Source: Acidimicrobiia bacterium (GTDB lineage: Bacteria; Actinomycetota; Acidimicrobiia; IMCC26256; JAOSJL01). Taken from it: 64,000 nucleotides of DNA. The stretch lies in the NCBI GenBank assembly GCA_027494115.1, contig JAOSJL010000001.1:2085218-2149217 (forward strand). Direction: 5' to 3'. This document shows positions 9,146 through 16,708 of this stretch, piece after piece. The notes under the pieces were generated by a model, which had not been told where the DNA came from, did no database searches, and worked only from the letters and a program-made list of their open reading frames with translations. Within the stretch, counting starts at the first letter, position 1; each line of letters opens with the position of its first letter. A program made the translations under genes and the position numbers.

Positions 9146-9574
9146 GTGCCCGCCCAAGAGCCAGTGCGGGGCCCCGAAGTCTGCGGGCAGTGCGGCTTCA
9201 CGACGATCCAGTTCGTGTTCGCCACGGGAGTTGCTCTGCTGTTCCTGGTGTTCACGTCGAACTTCATCGTCTTCCAGTACGGGCGTGGCGTCGTGCGTGC
9301 AGCCTTGGACGAGGGTGCACGTGCAGGAACACTGTCCGCTGGCTCGAACGCCGAGCGCGAGAGTGCATGTCACGAGCGCGCCGCAGCGGTTCTCGATGAC
9401 CTCCTGGGTGGACCGATCGGCCGGGAGGTCGTCGTCAGTTGCGCCGTCGACGGCACTGGGCCCATTCCGGTGGTGGAAGCCAGGGCACGTGCGACATTCC
9501 GGAGTTGGATCGAGCCGGTACCGGACTGGACCTTCTCGGCGACCGCGTACGCGATCGCCGAGGAAGAGCCTTGA
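9146..9574 (+). CDS. TadE-like pseudopilin
   Basis: The 142-residue protein has a short cytoplasmic leader followed by GFTTIQFVFATGVALLFLVF, a single N-terminal membrane helix, then an extracytoplasmic domain with one Cys pair (ESACHERA and VVVSCAVDG). This matches TadE-like minor pilins, which are processed like prepilins and shape the pilus. It starts at GTG 9146, 6 nt after the pilin stop, and overlaps the next gene by one base. Confidence 0.75.
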   Translation: MPAQEPVRGPEVCGQCGFTTIQFVFATGVALLFLVFTSNFIVFQYGRGVVRAALDEGARAGTLSAGSNAERESACHERAAAVLDDLLGGPIGREVVVSCAVDGTGPIPVVEARARATFRSWIEPVPDWTFSATAYAIAEEEP

Positions 9575-10005
9575 TGGTCCCGATTCGCGTTCGGCGCCGC
9601 TCTGCAGAGCGTGGATTCGTCGCTCTGGAACTGGCCCTCGGCATCGGTCTCCTTCTTCTCCCGGTGTCGATGCTCGTTCTGACGTTTCCGACGTGGTCGG
9701 AACGCCAGGCCACGGCCACCGTGGCCGCCTCGGATGCTGCGCGCCGCGCCGCACTGTCCGAAGACACCCCCGCGGCCCGCGCCGAAGCAGAGACGGCAGT
9801 GACGCTCATCTTCGCCGGCCACGGTCTCGATGACACGGATGTAGACGTGTCGTGGGAACGCAACGGGCCTTCACGCGGTGGGACGGTCACAGCGCACGTC
9901 ACGGTACGGATGCCCGCCCTCGCCGTCCCCGGGATCGGGGACGTGGGGGCCTGGCAATGGACAGCGACGCACACGGAACAGCGCGACGCCTACAGGAGCC
10001 GGTGA
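9574..10005 (+). CDS. TadE/TadF-like pilus protein
   Basis: The ATG at 9574 overlaps the previous stop codon (TGATG). The 143-residue product has the leader RRRSAERGFVALELALGIG and a hydrophobic helix, followed by a periplasmic-type domain. The ERG-F/A-x-x-x-E/L pattern before the helix is that of TadE/F/G pseudopilins. Its place between the two other pseudopilins indicates a minor pilin of the same machine; its exact role cannot be told. Confidence 0.7.
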   Translation: MVPIRVRRRSAERGFVALELALGIGLLLLPVSMLVLTFPTWSERQATATVAASDAARRAALSEDTPAARAEAETAVTLIFAGHGLDDTDVDVSWERNGPSRGGTVTAHVTVRMPALAVPGIGDVGAWQWTATHTEQRDAYRSR

Positions 10006-10006
10006 G

Positions 10007-10432
10007 GTGTCTCGTGCGTGGTGTCGCGGCGAACGTGGTGCCGTGACGTTGTGGATTCTCGGTCTGTGCGTCGCGGTGCTCTTTCTCGGAGGCCTGAGTC
10101 TCGACCTCTGGCGAGCGTTTGCGACCCGTCGGGCGATGGCCGAGGCGGCAGATGCCGCAGCGATCGCCGGAGCCAGCGGACTCGAGGAAACAGAACTCCG
10201 CCAAGGCGTCGTGGTGTTGGACCCTCGGCGGGCAGAGGTTCTGGCCCGACAGAATCTCGCCGACCAGGAACTCCCCGATGGCGTCACCGCGGGAGACGTC
10301 CAGGTGGACGCCGACGGCGTGGAGGTCTCGTTGGAGGGCGTCGTCGACCTGACCTTGCTGCGAATCTTCCTCGGGGAGCGCGACCTCGACGTCGCTGTCA
10401 GCGCCCGGGCGGATCCACGACGCTCCCCGTAG
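10007..10432 (+). CDS. TadG-like pilus protein (short Tad domain)
   Basis: The GTG at 10007 follows the previous stop directly. The 141-residue protein begins CRGERGAVTLWILGLCVAVL and continues with RRAMAEAADAAAIAGASGL, the classic N-terminal segment of TadG/Tad-domain proteins (a membrane helix then an Ala-rich helix). The usual long von Willebrand-like C-terminal region of TadG is missing, so this is a short form. It is the last gene of the Tad operon; the next gene is convergent. Confidence 0.75.
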   Translation: MSRAWCRGERGAVTLWILGLCVAVLFLGGLSLDLWRAFATRRAMAEAADAAAIAGASGLEETELRQGVVVLDPRRAEVLARQNLADQELPDGVTAGDVQVDADGVEVSLEGVVDLTLLRIFLGERDLDVAVSARADPRRSP

Positions 10433-10473
10433 GCGCGTCTTCGGTCGGTCGACAGGAAATCGGGGAAGAACCG

Positions 10474-11595
10474 CTAGCCGGCGAGTCGGGCGACGACAGT
10501 CCGGTGGTCGGCAGGGGTGCCGAAGAGGGCGTCGTCAGACTTGATGCGGCGCACCCACAGGTGCATGTCGTGTTCCCAGGTGTAGCCGATACCCCCGAGG
10601 ACCTGGATGCCCTCCTTGGCGATCCGCCGTTGCGCGTCGCCCGCGGCGACCTTGGCCATCGACGTGGTCACGGTCCGGCGTTCGTCGTCCTCGGCGATCA
10701 TGACCGACGCGAGGTACGCCACGGCTCGAGCGCGCTCCAGAAGCACGTACATGTCGGCGAACTTGTGCTTGATCGCCTGGAAGGAGCCGATCGGCACTCC
10801 GAACTGGTGACGCTCCTTGGCGTAGGCGAGCACAGTGTCGAAGATCGTCTGCGCCGTTCCGACCATCTCGAGAGCCACGGCCACCGTGGACTCCTCCAGC
10901 GCCGCCCGTGCCGGAATGGCCGCGCCGCCGGGCTCTCCCAACACGGCGTCTGCGTCCACGTGGAGATCCGTGAGGTCGAGGCGAACGATCGACCGGGTGG
11001 CGTCGAACGTGGCGAGCCGAGTGCTCGCTGCCGCACCGGCGTCCACCACGACAGCGGTGATTCCCTCGTCTCCGTGGGTTCCGGGAAGTCGGGCGATGAC
11101 GACGACGTCGTCCACGGCGTCGCCCTCCATGACCCAGTGCTTGGTGCCATGGAGCGCCCACCCATCGCCGTCGGGCTCGACGATCGTCGTCACATCGGCG
11201 ACGTCGAAGCTCCCGGTTTCCTCGGCAACAGCCACCGTGCCGGTGCGGCCTGTCGCCACGCGTCCCAGGATCTCATGTCGCTGCTTCGGAGAACCGGCAT
11301 TGCGAACAACGGGTGCGAACTGCGTGACGGTCGGAAGCCAGGGCACGGGCGCCATGACACGACCGAGTTCTTCGGCCACCACGGCACACTCCACGAACCC
11401 GAGGCCGAGGCCCCCCGACGTTTCGGGAACGGTGAGAGCCGGCCATCCGAGCTCGACCATCGTCGCCCAGAGGGCGTCGAGTGGCTCTCCGGACTCGGCG
11501 ACGGAGCGCACGCGGTCCATCGTGCACTCGGTGTCGAGAACGGCACGTACACCGGCGCGCAGCTCCTCCTGTTCCGCGGTGAAGTCGAGCTGCAT
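10474..11595 (-). CDS. acyl-CoA dehydrogenase
   Basis: The protein is a standard-length (373 residue) FAD-dependent acyl-CoA dehydrogenase. The C-terminal domain shows the family hallmarks YAKERHQFGVPIGSFQAIKH and GIQVLGGIGYTWEHDMHLW. Start M-Q-L-D-F at 11595 fits family N-termini; GTG 11613 is six codons upstream. It would insert an alpha,beta double bond in an acyl-CoA, passing electrons to ETF. It is divergent from a TetR gene, with a perfect 14-bp palindrome between them, so TetR control is likely. The substrate is unknown. Confidence 0.85.
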   Translation of the reverse strand: MQLDFTAEQEELRAGVRAVLDTECTMDRVRSVAESGEPLDALWATMVELGWPALTVPETSGGLGLGFVECAVVAEELGRVMAPVPWLPTVTQFAPVVRNAGSPKQRHEILGRVATGRTGTVAVAEETGSFDVADVTTIVEPDGDGWALHGTKHWVMEGDAVDDVVVIARLPGTHGDEGITAVVVDAGAAASTRLATFDATRSIVRLDLTDLHVDADAVLGEPGGAAIPARAALEESTVAVALEMVGTAQTIFDTVLAYAKERHQFGVPIGSFQAIKHKFADMYVLLERARAVAYLASVMIAEDDERRTVTTSMAKVAAGDAQRRIAKEGIQVLGGIGYTWEHDMHLWVRRIKSDDALFGTPADHRTVVARLAG

Positions 11596-11632
11596 CGGAT
11601 ACGCGGTCCCCACGCGTCGGTCACGGCGACCC

Positions 11633-11646
11633 TGACGCCGGCGTCA
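11633..11646. promoter_or_regulatory. palindromic operator, copy 1 (TGACGCCGGCGTCA)
   Basis: A perfect 14-bp palindrome lies between the divergent acyl-CoA dehydrogenase and TetR genes. The same 14 bp, with matching flanks (C before, CG then one variable base and TAG after), recurs at 15330-15343 in another divergent promoter region of the module. TAGTGT at 11650-11655 looks like a -10 element directly beside it. This is the expected layout of a TetR-family operator. Confidence 0.75.
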
Positions 11647-11661
11647 CGTTAGTGTTCGGCT

Positions 11662-11733
11662 GTGCGCCCGACAATCCCTCCCGACGTGCGTGACCGGTGG
11701 CCCCGTGCCGCCCGGTCCGTCGGCGACGCGTGA
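11662..11733 (+). CDS. possible leader peptide before the TetR gene
   Basis: A GTG at 11662, 6 nt after the -10-like TAGTGT, opens a 23-residue frame that ends in a TGA at 11731-11733. That stop overlaps the likely TetR start as GTGA. The position suits leaderless transcription and translational coupling to the regulator. The peptide is Arg/Pro-rich with no known motif. It may be only a chance frame. Confidence 0.25.
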   Translation: MRPTIPPDVRDRWPRAARSVGDA

Positions 11734-12374
11734 GCGCCGCCCGCGCGTCGAACGCAGGTGCTCCCGCTCAGGGTCGGGAGTTGCGTCCGCAGGGGCACCG
11801 GACGATGCGCAGGCTGCTCGACGCGGGCATGCGCGTCTTCGCCCAGCGTGGCTACGAGGCGGCCCGCGTCGACGACATCGTGCGTGCTGCCCGAGCGTCG
11901 CACGGCACCTTCTACCTCTACTTCGCCGACAAGGAGGATCTCCTCCGCGCCCTCGCGGTGGAGTGCGGTGAGGCGCTCACGGAACTGTCCGACAGTCTCG
12001 GCCCGGTCACCCCCGATGCGGCCGGGTACGACACGCTTCGGGACTTCCTCGCCGAGTTCCTCGCCACGTACCGCCGCTACGGGCCGGTGCTACGGGCGTG
12101 GATGGAAGGTCAGGTCCACGCCCCGGAGGTGAACGAGACGGGCGTGGGGGCGTTCTCCGCCCTGGCCGAGCACCTGGGGGAGAGGATCAGCGAGTCGACG
12201 GGCCAGTCCGCCTCCTCGATCCGACCCTGGGTGCAGGCCCTCATCGCCATGCTCGAGCGCTTCAGCTACGTGCTCAGCACAGGAGATGGTCCCGACGACA
12301 CCGAGGCGGCCGTCGACGCCCTCACCACGGTCGTCCACCGCGGCTTCTTCGGCGCTAGCCGTAGTCCCGGGTAG
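11730..12374 (+). CDS. TetR-family transcriptional regulator
   Basis: The N-terminal helix-turn-helix (RRLLDAGMRVFAQRGYEAAR then IVRAARASHGTFYLYFADKE) is unmistakably TetR/AcrR type; the remaining 130 residues form a ligand-binding domain with no specific match. It does not resemble remembered KstR or KstR2 sequences. I choose GTG 11730, coupled to a possible leader ORF; GTG 11697 is an in-frame alternative. It most likely represses its own promoter and the neighbouring acyl-CoA genes through the palindromes at 11633 and 15330, released by an acyl-CoA or related metabolite; that is inference. Confidence 0.85.
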   Translation: MSAARASNAGAPAQGRELRPQGHRTMRRLLDAGMRVFAQRGYEAARVDDIVRAARASHGTFYLYFADKEDLLRALAVECGEALTELSDSLGPVTPDAAGYDTLRDFLAEFLATYRRYGPVLRAWMEGQVHAPEVNETGVGAFSALAEHLGERISESTGQSASSIRPWVQALIAMLERFSYVLSTGDGPDDTEAAVDALTTVVHRGFFGASRSPG

Positions 12375-13509
12375 CGAGAATCGCCGTAGCTGTGGAGGAG
12401 AACCAGCCACCGGTGCCGTTGACGCACGCAAGTCGCGCCCCGTCCACCTGGCGGTCGCCCGCCTCGCCGCGGAGTTGACGCACCGCCTCGACGATCAGGA
12501 AGATTCCGCGCATCCCCGGATGACAGGCCGACAGACCCCCACCGTCGGTGTTCGTCGGGAGATCCCCGTCGACGCGCAGCCGACCGCCCTCCACGAACGC
12601 GCCGCCCTCCCCGCGCCCGCAGAACCCGAGCGCTTCGAGCGTGAGGAGGACCATCGGCGTGAACGCGTCGTAGAACTCGCAGATGTCGATGTCGTCGGGT
12701 GTCACACCCGCTCGTTCGAACGCGAGTGCACCCGATCGAGCCGCGGGAGACACCGTGAAGTCCTCCCACTCGCTCATCGCGGTGTGAGATGTCGTCTCAC
12801 CCGTGCCGAGAACCCGTACGGGAGGCTTCGGTAGGTCGTCGGCGCGCTCGTCCGAGGTCACGACGACGGCACCGCCACCGTCGGAGCGCATACAGCAGTG
12901 CAACTTGGTCAGCGGCTCGGCGATCATCCGCGACGCCGCCACGTCCTCGACGGTGATGAGGTCGCGGTAGAACGCCTCGGGGTTCAAAGAGGCGTTATAG
13001 CGCTGCGCCACGGCGATTTCCGCCAACTGGTCGATCGTCGTGCCGTACTCGTACATGTGGCGCTGAGCGGCCATCGCGTACTTGGCGATCAACGTGAGCC
13101 CGTAGGGAGCGTCGAACTGCACAGGGCCGCGCGCGCCGAACGAGAGGTTGGATCTGCGGCGGCGCGCCTTGAGATCGGCCCGTGTGGTCGACCCGTACAC
13201 GAGCAGGACGACGCGGGCGTGGCCAGCCTGTACCGCCTCGACGGCGTGTTCGAGCATGAACTCCCATGTGCTGCCGCCCACTCCGGTGCCGTCGGCCCAC
13301 GTCGGGCGTAGCCCGAGATACTCCGCCATTTCCACAGGCGCGAGGAGCCCGGTGCCCGTGGACGCCAGGCCATCGACGTCGTCGCGGGTGAGGCCGGCGT
13401 CGGCCAGTGCACGGCTCGCTGCCTGGAAGTGCAGTTCGTAAGGAGTTCGAGTGTCGACCCGCCCGGTATCGGACAGGGAGGCGCCCACGACCGAGACGCC
13501 TGTGCTCAA
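12355..13509 (-). CDS. thiolase-like protein (SCP-x/lipid-transfer thiolase family)
   Basis: The start is a TTG at 13509 overlapping the upstream TGA; the longer open frame upstream lies inside the hydratase gene. The 384-residue product has the nondecarboxylating-thiolase layout of actinobacterial Ltp proteins: MYEYGTTIDQLAEIAVAQR, CMRSDGGGAVVVTS, and EALGFCGRGEG near the C-terminus. These proteins act as thiolases or retro-aldolases on acyl-CoAs, often with a DUF35 partner; none is adjacent here. It is the last gene of the SDR-ECH-thiolase operon. Substrate unknown. Confidence 0.8.
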   Translation of the reverse strand: MSTGVSVVGASLSDTGRVDTRTPYELHFQAASRALADAGLTRDDVDGLASTGTGLLAPVEMAEYLGLRPTWADGTGVGGSTWEFMLEHAVEAVQAGHARVVLLVYGSTTRADLKARRRRSNLSFGARGPVQFDAPYGLTLIAKYAMAAQRHMYEYGTTIDQLAEIAVAQRYNASLNPEAFYRDLITVEDVAASRMIAEPLTKLHCCMRSDGGGAVVVTSDERADDLPKPPVRVLGTGETTSHTAMSEWEDFTVSPAARSGALAFERAGVTPDDIDICEFYDAFTPMVLLTLEALGFCGRGEGGAFVEGGRLRVDGDLPTNTDGGGLSACHPGMRGIFLIVEAVRQLRGEAGDRQVDGARLACVNGTGGWFSSTATAILATRDYG

Positions 13510-14375
13510 CGAAGTCTCCAGTCGACCCTCTTGCCGGAGGCGAAGAATTCCTGGCCCTGGCGCATCGTCTCTTCGTCCACGCCGTGGGCGATCAGGGACG
13601 GGCCGAGCTCGAGGGCCTGGGTTCGGCTCAGCTCGACGGCGGCCCATATGGCGCGCATCGTGGTCTGGACAGCAAGGGGCGGCTGTGAGGCGATCGCCTC
13701 CGCCGCCCAGGCGGCCGCGTCGTGCAGCTCGTCGGCGGCAACCACCTGCGAGACGAGCCCGATCTGCTCGGCGCGCGCCGCTGACATCCGTTCGTGGTTC
13801 CCCAGCAGGGAGAGGCGCATGATCTCGCCGAGAGGCATGCGGGCCGCCATGTGGATCGGCTCGAAGACGGCGGCGTGTCCGTAGGTGACGTGGGGGTCGA
13901 AGAACGTGGCGTGTTCGGCGGCAATGATGAACTCCACCTCGCCGAGCATGTAGAAGGCACCGCCACAGGCCATCCCGTTGACCGCCGCGATCACGGGCTT
14001 CCAGTAGTCGTTGCTCTTGGGGCCGAGCAGGTCACCGGGGTCGTCGAACATGAAGGGGTTGCCGACGGCTCCGACCGGCACGGTTCCTTTCGAGGCGCCG
14101 TCGCCGCCATCGCCCTCGTTGCCATCGCCCTCGCCGTCTTCGGAGCCACCCATCGTCTCGAATCGGTCGATCCCTGTGCAGAACGACTTCTCGCCGGCGC
14201 CGGTGAGCACGACCGCGTGCACGTCGTCGTGGCCCCTGAGGAAGCGCCACACGTCGTGGAGCTCACGTTGCATCGTCGAGTTGAACGCGTTGTGGACCTC
14301 GGGGCGGTTCAGCGTCAGCCAGGCGACACCGTTGCGCTCCTCGTAGAGGATCGTGTCGTAGTCGCGGGAGGTCAT
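13506..14375 (-). CDS. enoyl-CoA hydratase/isomerase with acidic insertion
   Basis: The ATG at 14375 overlaps the SDR stop (ATGA). Crotonase motifs are present: LTLNRPEVHNAFNS, the oxyanion-hole segments GEKSFCTGIDRF and AAVNGMACGGAFYMLGE. After the first oxyanion segment the protein carries a low-complexity Gly/Asp/Glu run of about 20 residues starting GGSEDGEGDGNEGDG, where crotonases usually have a mobile loop over the CoA site. The protein hydrates or isomerises an enoyl-CoA in the TetR-linked pathway. Confidence 0.8.
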   Translation of the reverse strand: MTSRDYDTILYEERNGVAWLTLNRPEVHNAFNSTMQRELHDVWRFLRGHDDVHAVVLTGAGEKSFCTGIDRFETMGGSEDGEGDGNEGDGGDGASKGTVPVGAVGNPFMFDDPGDLLGPKSNDYWKPVIAAVNGMACGGAFYMLGEVEFIIAAEHATFFDPHVTYGHAAVFEPIHMAARMPLGEIMRLSLLGNHERMSAARAEQIGLVSQVVAADELHDAAAWAAEAIASQPPLAVQTTMRAIWAAVELSRTQALELGPSLIAHGVDEETMRQGQEFFASGKRVDWRLR

Positions 14376-15301
14376 CGTCTCTGTGCCTCGATTCCGGGAT
14401 TCGCGGTCTTGAACACGTACTTGAACAGCGTGTCGCCGATTTCGGTCGGCTCCCATCGGGTCGGTGAGCCCTCGCGGTCGGTGCTCTCGAACATCTCGCC
14501 CATCGTCCACGGCTCGTAGTGGCACAGCTTGTTGCCGACGCAACGCAGCACCTGACCGGTCACCGGAACCGAGAGGTCGGAGGCGAGCCAGGCCACCGCC
14601 GGAGCGGTGTTGCCCGGGTTCATGGGCTCGAACTCCTCGAAGGTCTCGGGCTCCTTGACCTCGATGTCAGGCATCGCCTGGCTCACCATGCGCGTGAAGC
14701 CACCGGGGCAGATGGCGTTCGCGCGCACCCCGTAGCGCACGAGCTCCAGGCTGGCGATGACGGTCAGTGCCGCGATTCCGGCCTTCGCCGACCCGTAGTT
14801 GGACTGTGCGGCCTGGCCCTGGAGCCCACCACTCGACACCGTGTTCACGATCGACGCCGAAGGCTGCTCGCCGGCCTTGGACTGCGCCCGCCAGTAGACC
14901 GAGGCGTGGTGCACGGTGTTCCAGGTGCCCTTGAGGTGGACCCGGATGACGTCATCGAATTCAGCCTCCGACATGGAGAAGATCATCCGATCGCGCAGGA
15001 TCCCGGCGTTGTTGACCAGCACGTCGAGGCGCCCGAACGTGTCGATCGCCGTGTCGACGATGGATTTCGCCCCTCGTGATCACCGACGTCGTCGTAGTTG
15101 GCCACGGCCTCACCGCCGCGCCGTGATGACGTCGACCACCTCGTCGGCGGTTCGCCGGTCGGCACCGTCGCCCGAGACCGACGTGCCGAGATCGTTGACG
15201 ACGACCCGGGCTCCCTGGTCGGCCAACTCGATTGCCTCACCGCGACCCACACCGTGACCGGAGCCGGTGACGATCGCTACCTTCCCCTCAAGGATCCCCA
15301 C
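14372..15301 (-). CDS. SDR 3-hydroxyacyl-CoA dehydrogenase-like (two compensating frameshifts)
   Basis: The N-terminus (GTG 15301, GGAGG ribosome site) has the Rossmann motif [10 protein letters not shown]. The C-terminal part has [11 protein letters not shown], the Ser of NTVSSGG, and the YGSAK catalytic pair. Between about 15122 and 15070 the frame is shifted, first by one extra base near 15113-15122 and then by one missing base in the run at 15070-15073, so the net frame is kept. NDLG after the Rossmann fold and NNAGILRDR resemble the dehydrogenase domain of peroxisomal MFE-2 enzymes. It probably oxidises a 3-hydroxyacyl-CoA. First gene of a three-gene operon. Confidence 0.8.
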
Positions 15302-15329
15302 TTGCGCACAACCTCCGTGCCGAGAAAAC

Positions 15330-15343
15330 TGACGCCGGCGTCA
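15330..15343. promoter_or_regulatory. palindromic operator, copy 2 (TGACGCCGGCGTCA)
   Basis: This is the second perfect copy of the 14-bp palindrome, between the divergent SDR operon (minus) and the MaoC-like gene (plus). TAGCGC follows at the same distance as TAGTGT in copy 1. Two identical sites in the two control regions of one gene set point to one shared regulator. Confidence 0.75.
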
Positions 15344-15392
15344 CGGTAGCGCGAGGCAGGTCGCCCGAGGCGGCCGAGACGGAGGGGGAGCA

Positions 15393-15884
15393 GTGGCAGT
15401 CGACGAGAGTGTGATCGGGCAGCCGACCGGCGCGTACCGCGTGGTCATCGAGCGTGGGCCGGTCGACGTGTTCGCGACAGCGGTGACCGACGAGAACCCG
15501 GTCTTCCACAACAGGTCAGCGGCCCACGAGGCCGGTTTCGACGACGTCCCGGCCCCGCCCACCTACTCATTCGTGATGCAGCACTACGGGAAGTTCGACG
15601 ACCAGCCCGAGGACCCGAGCGGTGGCGCCAACCCCGTCGCCGACATCATGGGCCCACTCATGGCGAGCGGTGGTGTGATCCTCCACGGCGAGGAGTCGTT
15701 CGAGTACCACCGTCCGATCGTTGTCGGCGACGTCCTGATCGGCGAGGCCAAGGTGATCGACTTCTACGACAAGGACAGCAAAGGCCATGTGATGACCTTC
15801 CTCGTCATCGAGACGGTGTGGACCGACGAGTCGACCGGCGAACCCGTGGTGACCGAGCGTTTCAACGTCATCCACCGGGCCTGA
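15393..15884 (+). CDS. MaoC-like (FAS1-like) dehydratase domain protein
   Basis: The 163-residue protein is a single hotdog-fold domain of the MaoC N-terminal/HTD2 type: DENPVFHNRSAAHEAGFDD carries the hydratase-like region, and LHGEESFEYHRPIVVGDVL is the typical second half. Such proteins hydrate enoyl-CoA or dehydrate 3-hydroxyacyl-CoA, sometimes as heterodimers with a second MaoC protein; none is adjacent. GTG 15393 has a GGAGGGGGAG ribosome site. It is divergent from the SDR operon across operator copy 2 and is followed 3 nt later by another SDR. Confidence 0.8.
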   Translation: MAVDESVIGQPTGAYRVVIERGPVDVFATAVTDENPVFHNRSAAHEAGFDDVPAPPTYSFVMQHYGKFDDQPEDPSGGANPVADIMGPLMASGGVILHGEESFEYHRPIVVGDVLIGEAKVIDFYDKDSKGHVMTFLVIETVWTDESTGEPVVTERFNVIHRA

Positions 15885-15887
15885 AGC

Positions 15888-16670
15888 ATGAGGCTCGACG
15901 ACAAGGTCGCCATCATCACCGGTGCCGGACAGGGCATCGGTCTCGCCTACGCAGAACGTTTCCTGGCCGAGGGAGCCAAGGTCGTCGTCGCCGAGCTCGA
16001 CGAGACCCGCGCCGACGCCGGGATGAAGCACCTCGAGGAATCGGGCGGCTCCACCAACGCAGTGTTCGTGCAGACCGACATTTCCGACGAAGCGTCGGCC
16101 CAGGCGTGCGCCGACGCCACCCGTGAGCAGTTCGGTCGCATCGACATCCTGGTGAACAACGCGGCGATCTACCACGACATCGACAACGAGCGAAACGACT
16201 ACGACTACCTCCAGAAGATCTTCGCCGTGAACCACCACGGCGCCTGGCTCATGACGCGTGCGGTGGCGCCCACGATGGTCGAACAGAGTTCAGGGCGGAT
16301 CGTCAACCAGTCGTCCGACGCCGCCTACATGTACAACGTGACTCCTCCCGGCCCCTTCCGCGAGGTCGGTGCCTTCAGCTACTCGCAGACCAAGTGGGGC
16401 GTCATCGGACTCACGAAGTTCCTCGCCGGCCAGCTCGGCCAGTACGGCATCACGGTGAACTGCATCGCACCGGGAATCACGATGACCGAGGCGACGCGCC
16501 GCGTCGTGCCCGAGGAGTTCATGTCGATGATCCCCATGATGTCGGCCATGAAGCAGCCACTCGAGCCCGAGGACCTCACGGGGGCTGCCGTGTTCTTCTG
16601 CTCCGACGACGCTCGGCTCGTCACCGGACAGGTGCTGTGCGTCGACGGCGGCGCACAGATGCCCTCATAG
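15888..16670 (+). CDS. short-chain dehydrogenase/reductase
   Basis: A classical 260-residue SDR: TGAGQGIG cofactor motif at residues 11-18, ILVNNAAIY, the catalytic Ser in NQSSDAAY, Tyr/Lys as YSQTK (instead of YxASK), and a C-terminal GQVLCVDGGAQ. The substrate loop after TEATRR is Met-rich. It sits 3 nt after the MaoC-like gene, so they are probably co-transcribed from the operator at 15330. It would oxidise a hydroxyl made in this pathway. Confidence 0.85.
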   Translation: MRLDDKVAIITGAGQGIGLAYAERFLAEGAKVVVAELDETRADAGMKHLEESGGSTNAVFVQTDISDEASAQACADATREQFGRIDILVNNAAIYHDIDNERNDYDYLQKIFAVNHHGAWLMTRAVAPTMVEQSSGRIVNQSSDAAYMYNVTPPGPFREVGAFSYSQTKWGVIGLTKFLAGQLGQYGITVNCIAPGITMTEATRRVVPEEFMSMIPMMSAMKQPLEPEDLTGAAVFFCSDDARLVTGQVLCVDGGAQMPS

Positions 16671-16679
16671 GGGAGTCCG

Positions 16680-16708
16680 GCGCGGCGCTTCCGTAGACTG
16701 CGCCGCGC
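16680..16708 (+). promoter_or_regulatory. inverted repeat with -10-like element abutting fadE30
   Basis: GCGCGGCGC at 16680-16688 and GCGCCGCGC at 16700-16708 form a 9-bp stem around an 11-nt loop that ends right at the ATG of fadE30. TAGACT at 16695-16700 lies 8 nt before that ATG, as expected for leaderless transcription. The same repeat could also end transcription from the SDR gene upstream. Which role it plays is not decided by sequence. Confidence 0.45.

Noticed and set aside
10018..11652. 544-residue plus-strand open frame opposite the acyl-CoA dehydrogenase
   Set aside because: Shadow frame with Arg/Gly-rich sequence; the opposite strand has all acyl-CoA dehydrogenase motifs.
11730..12374. 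TetR protein as KstR2
   Set aside because: Ligand domain and N-terminus do not match the remembered KstR2 sequence, and the palindrome differs from the KstR2 site.
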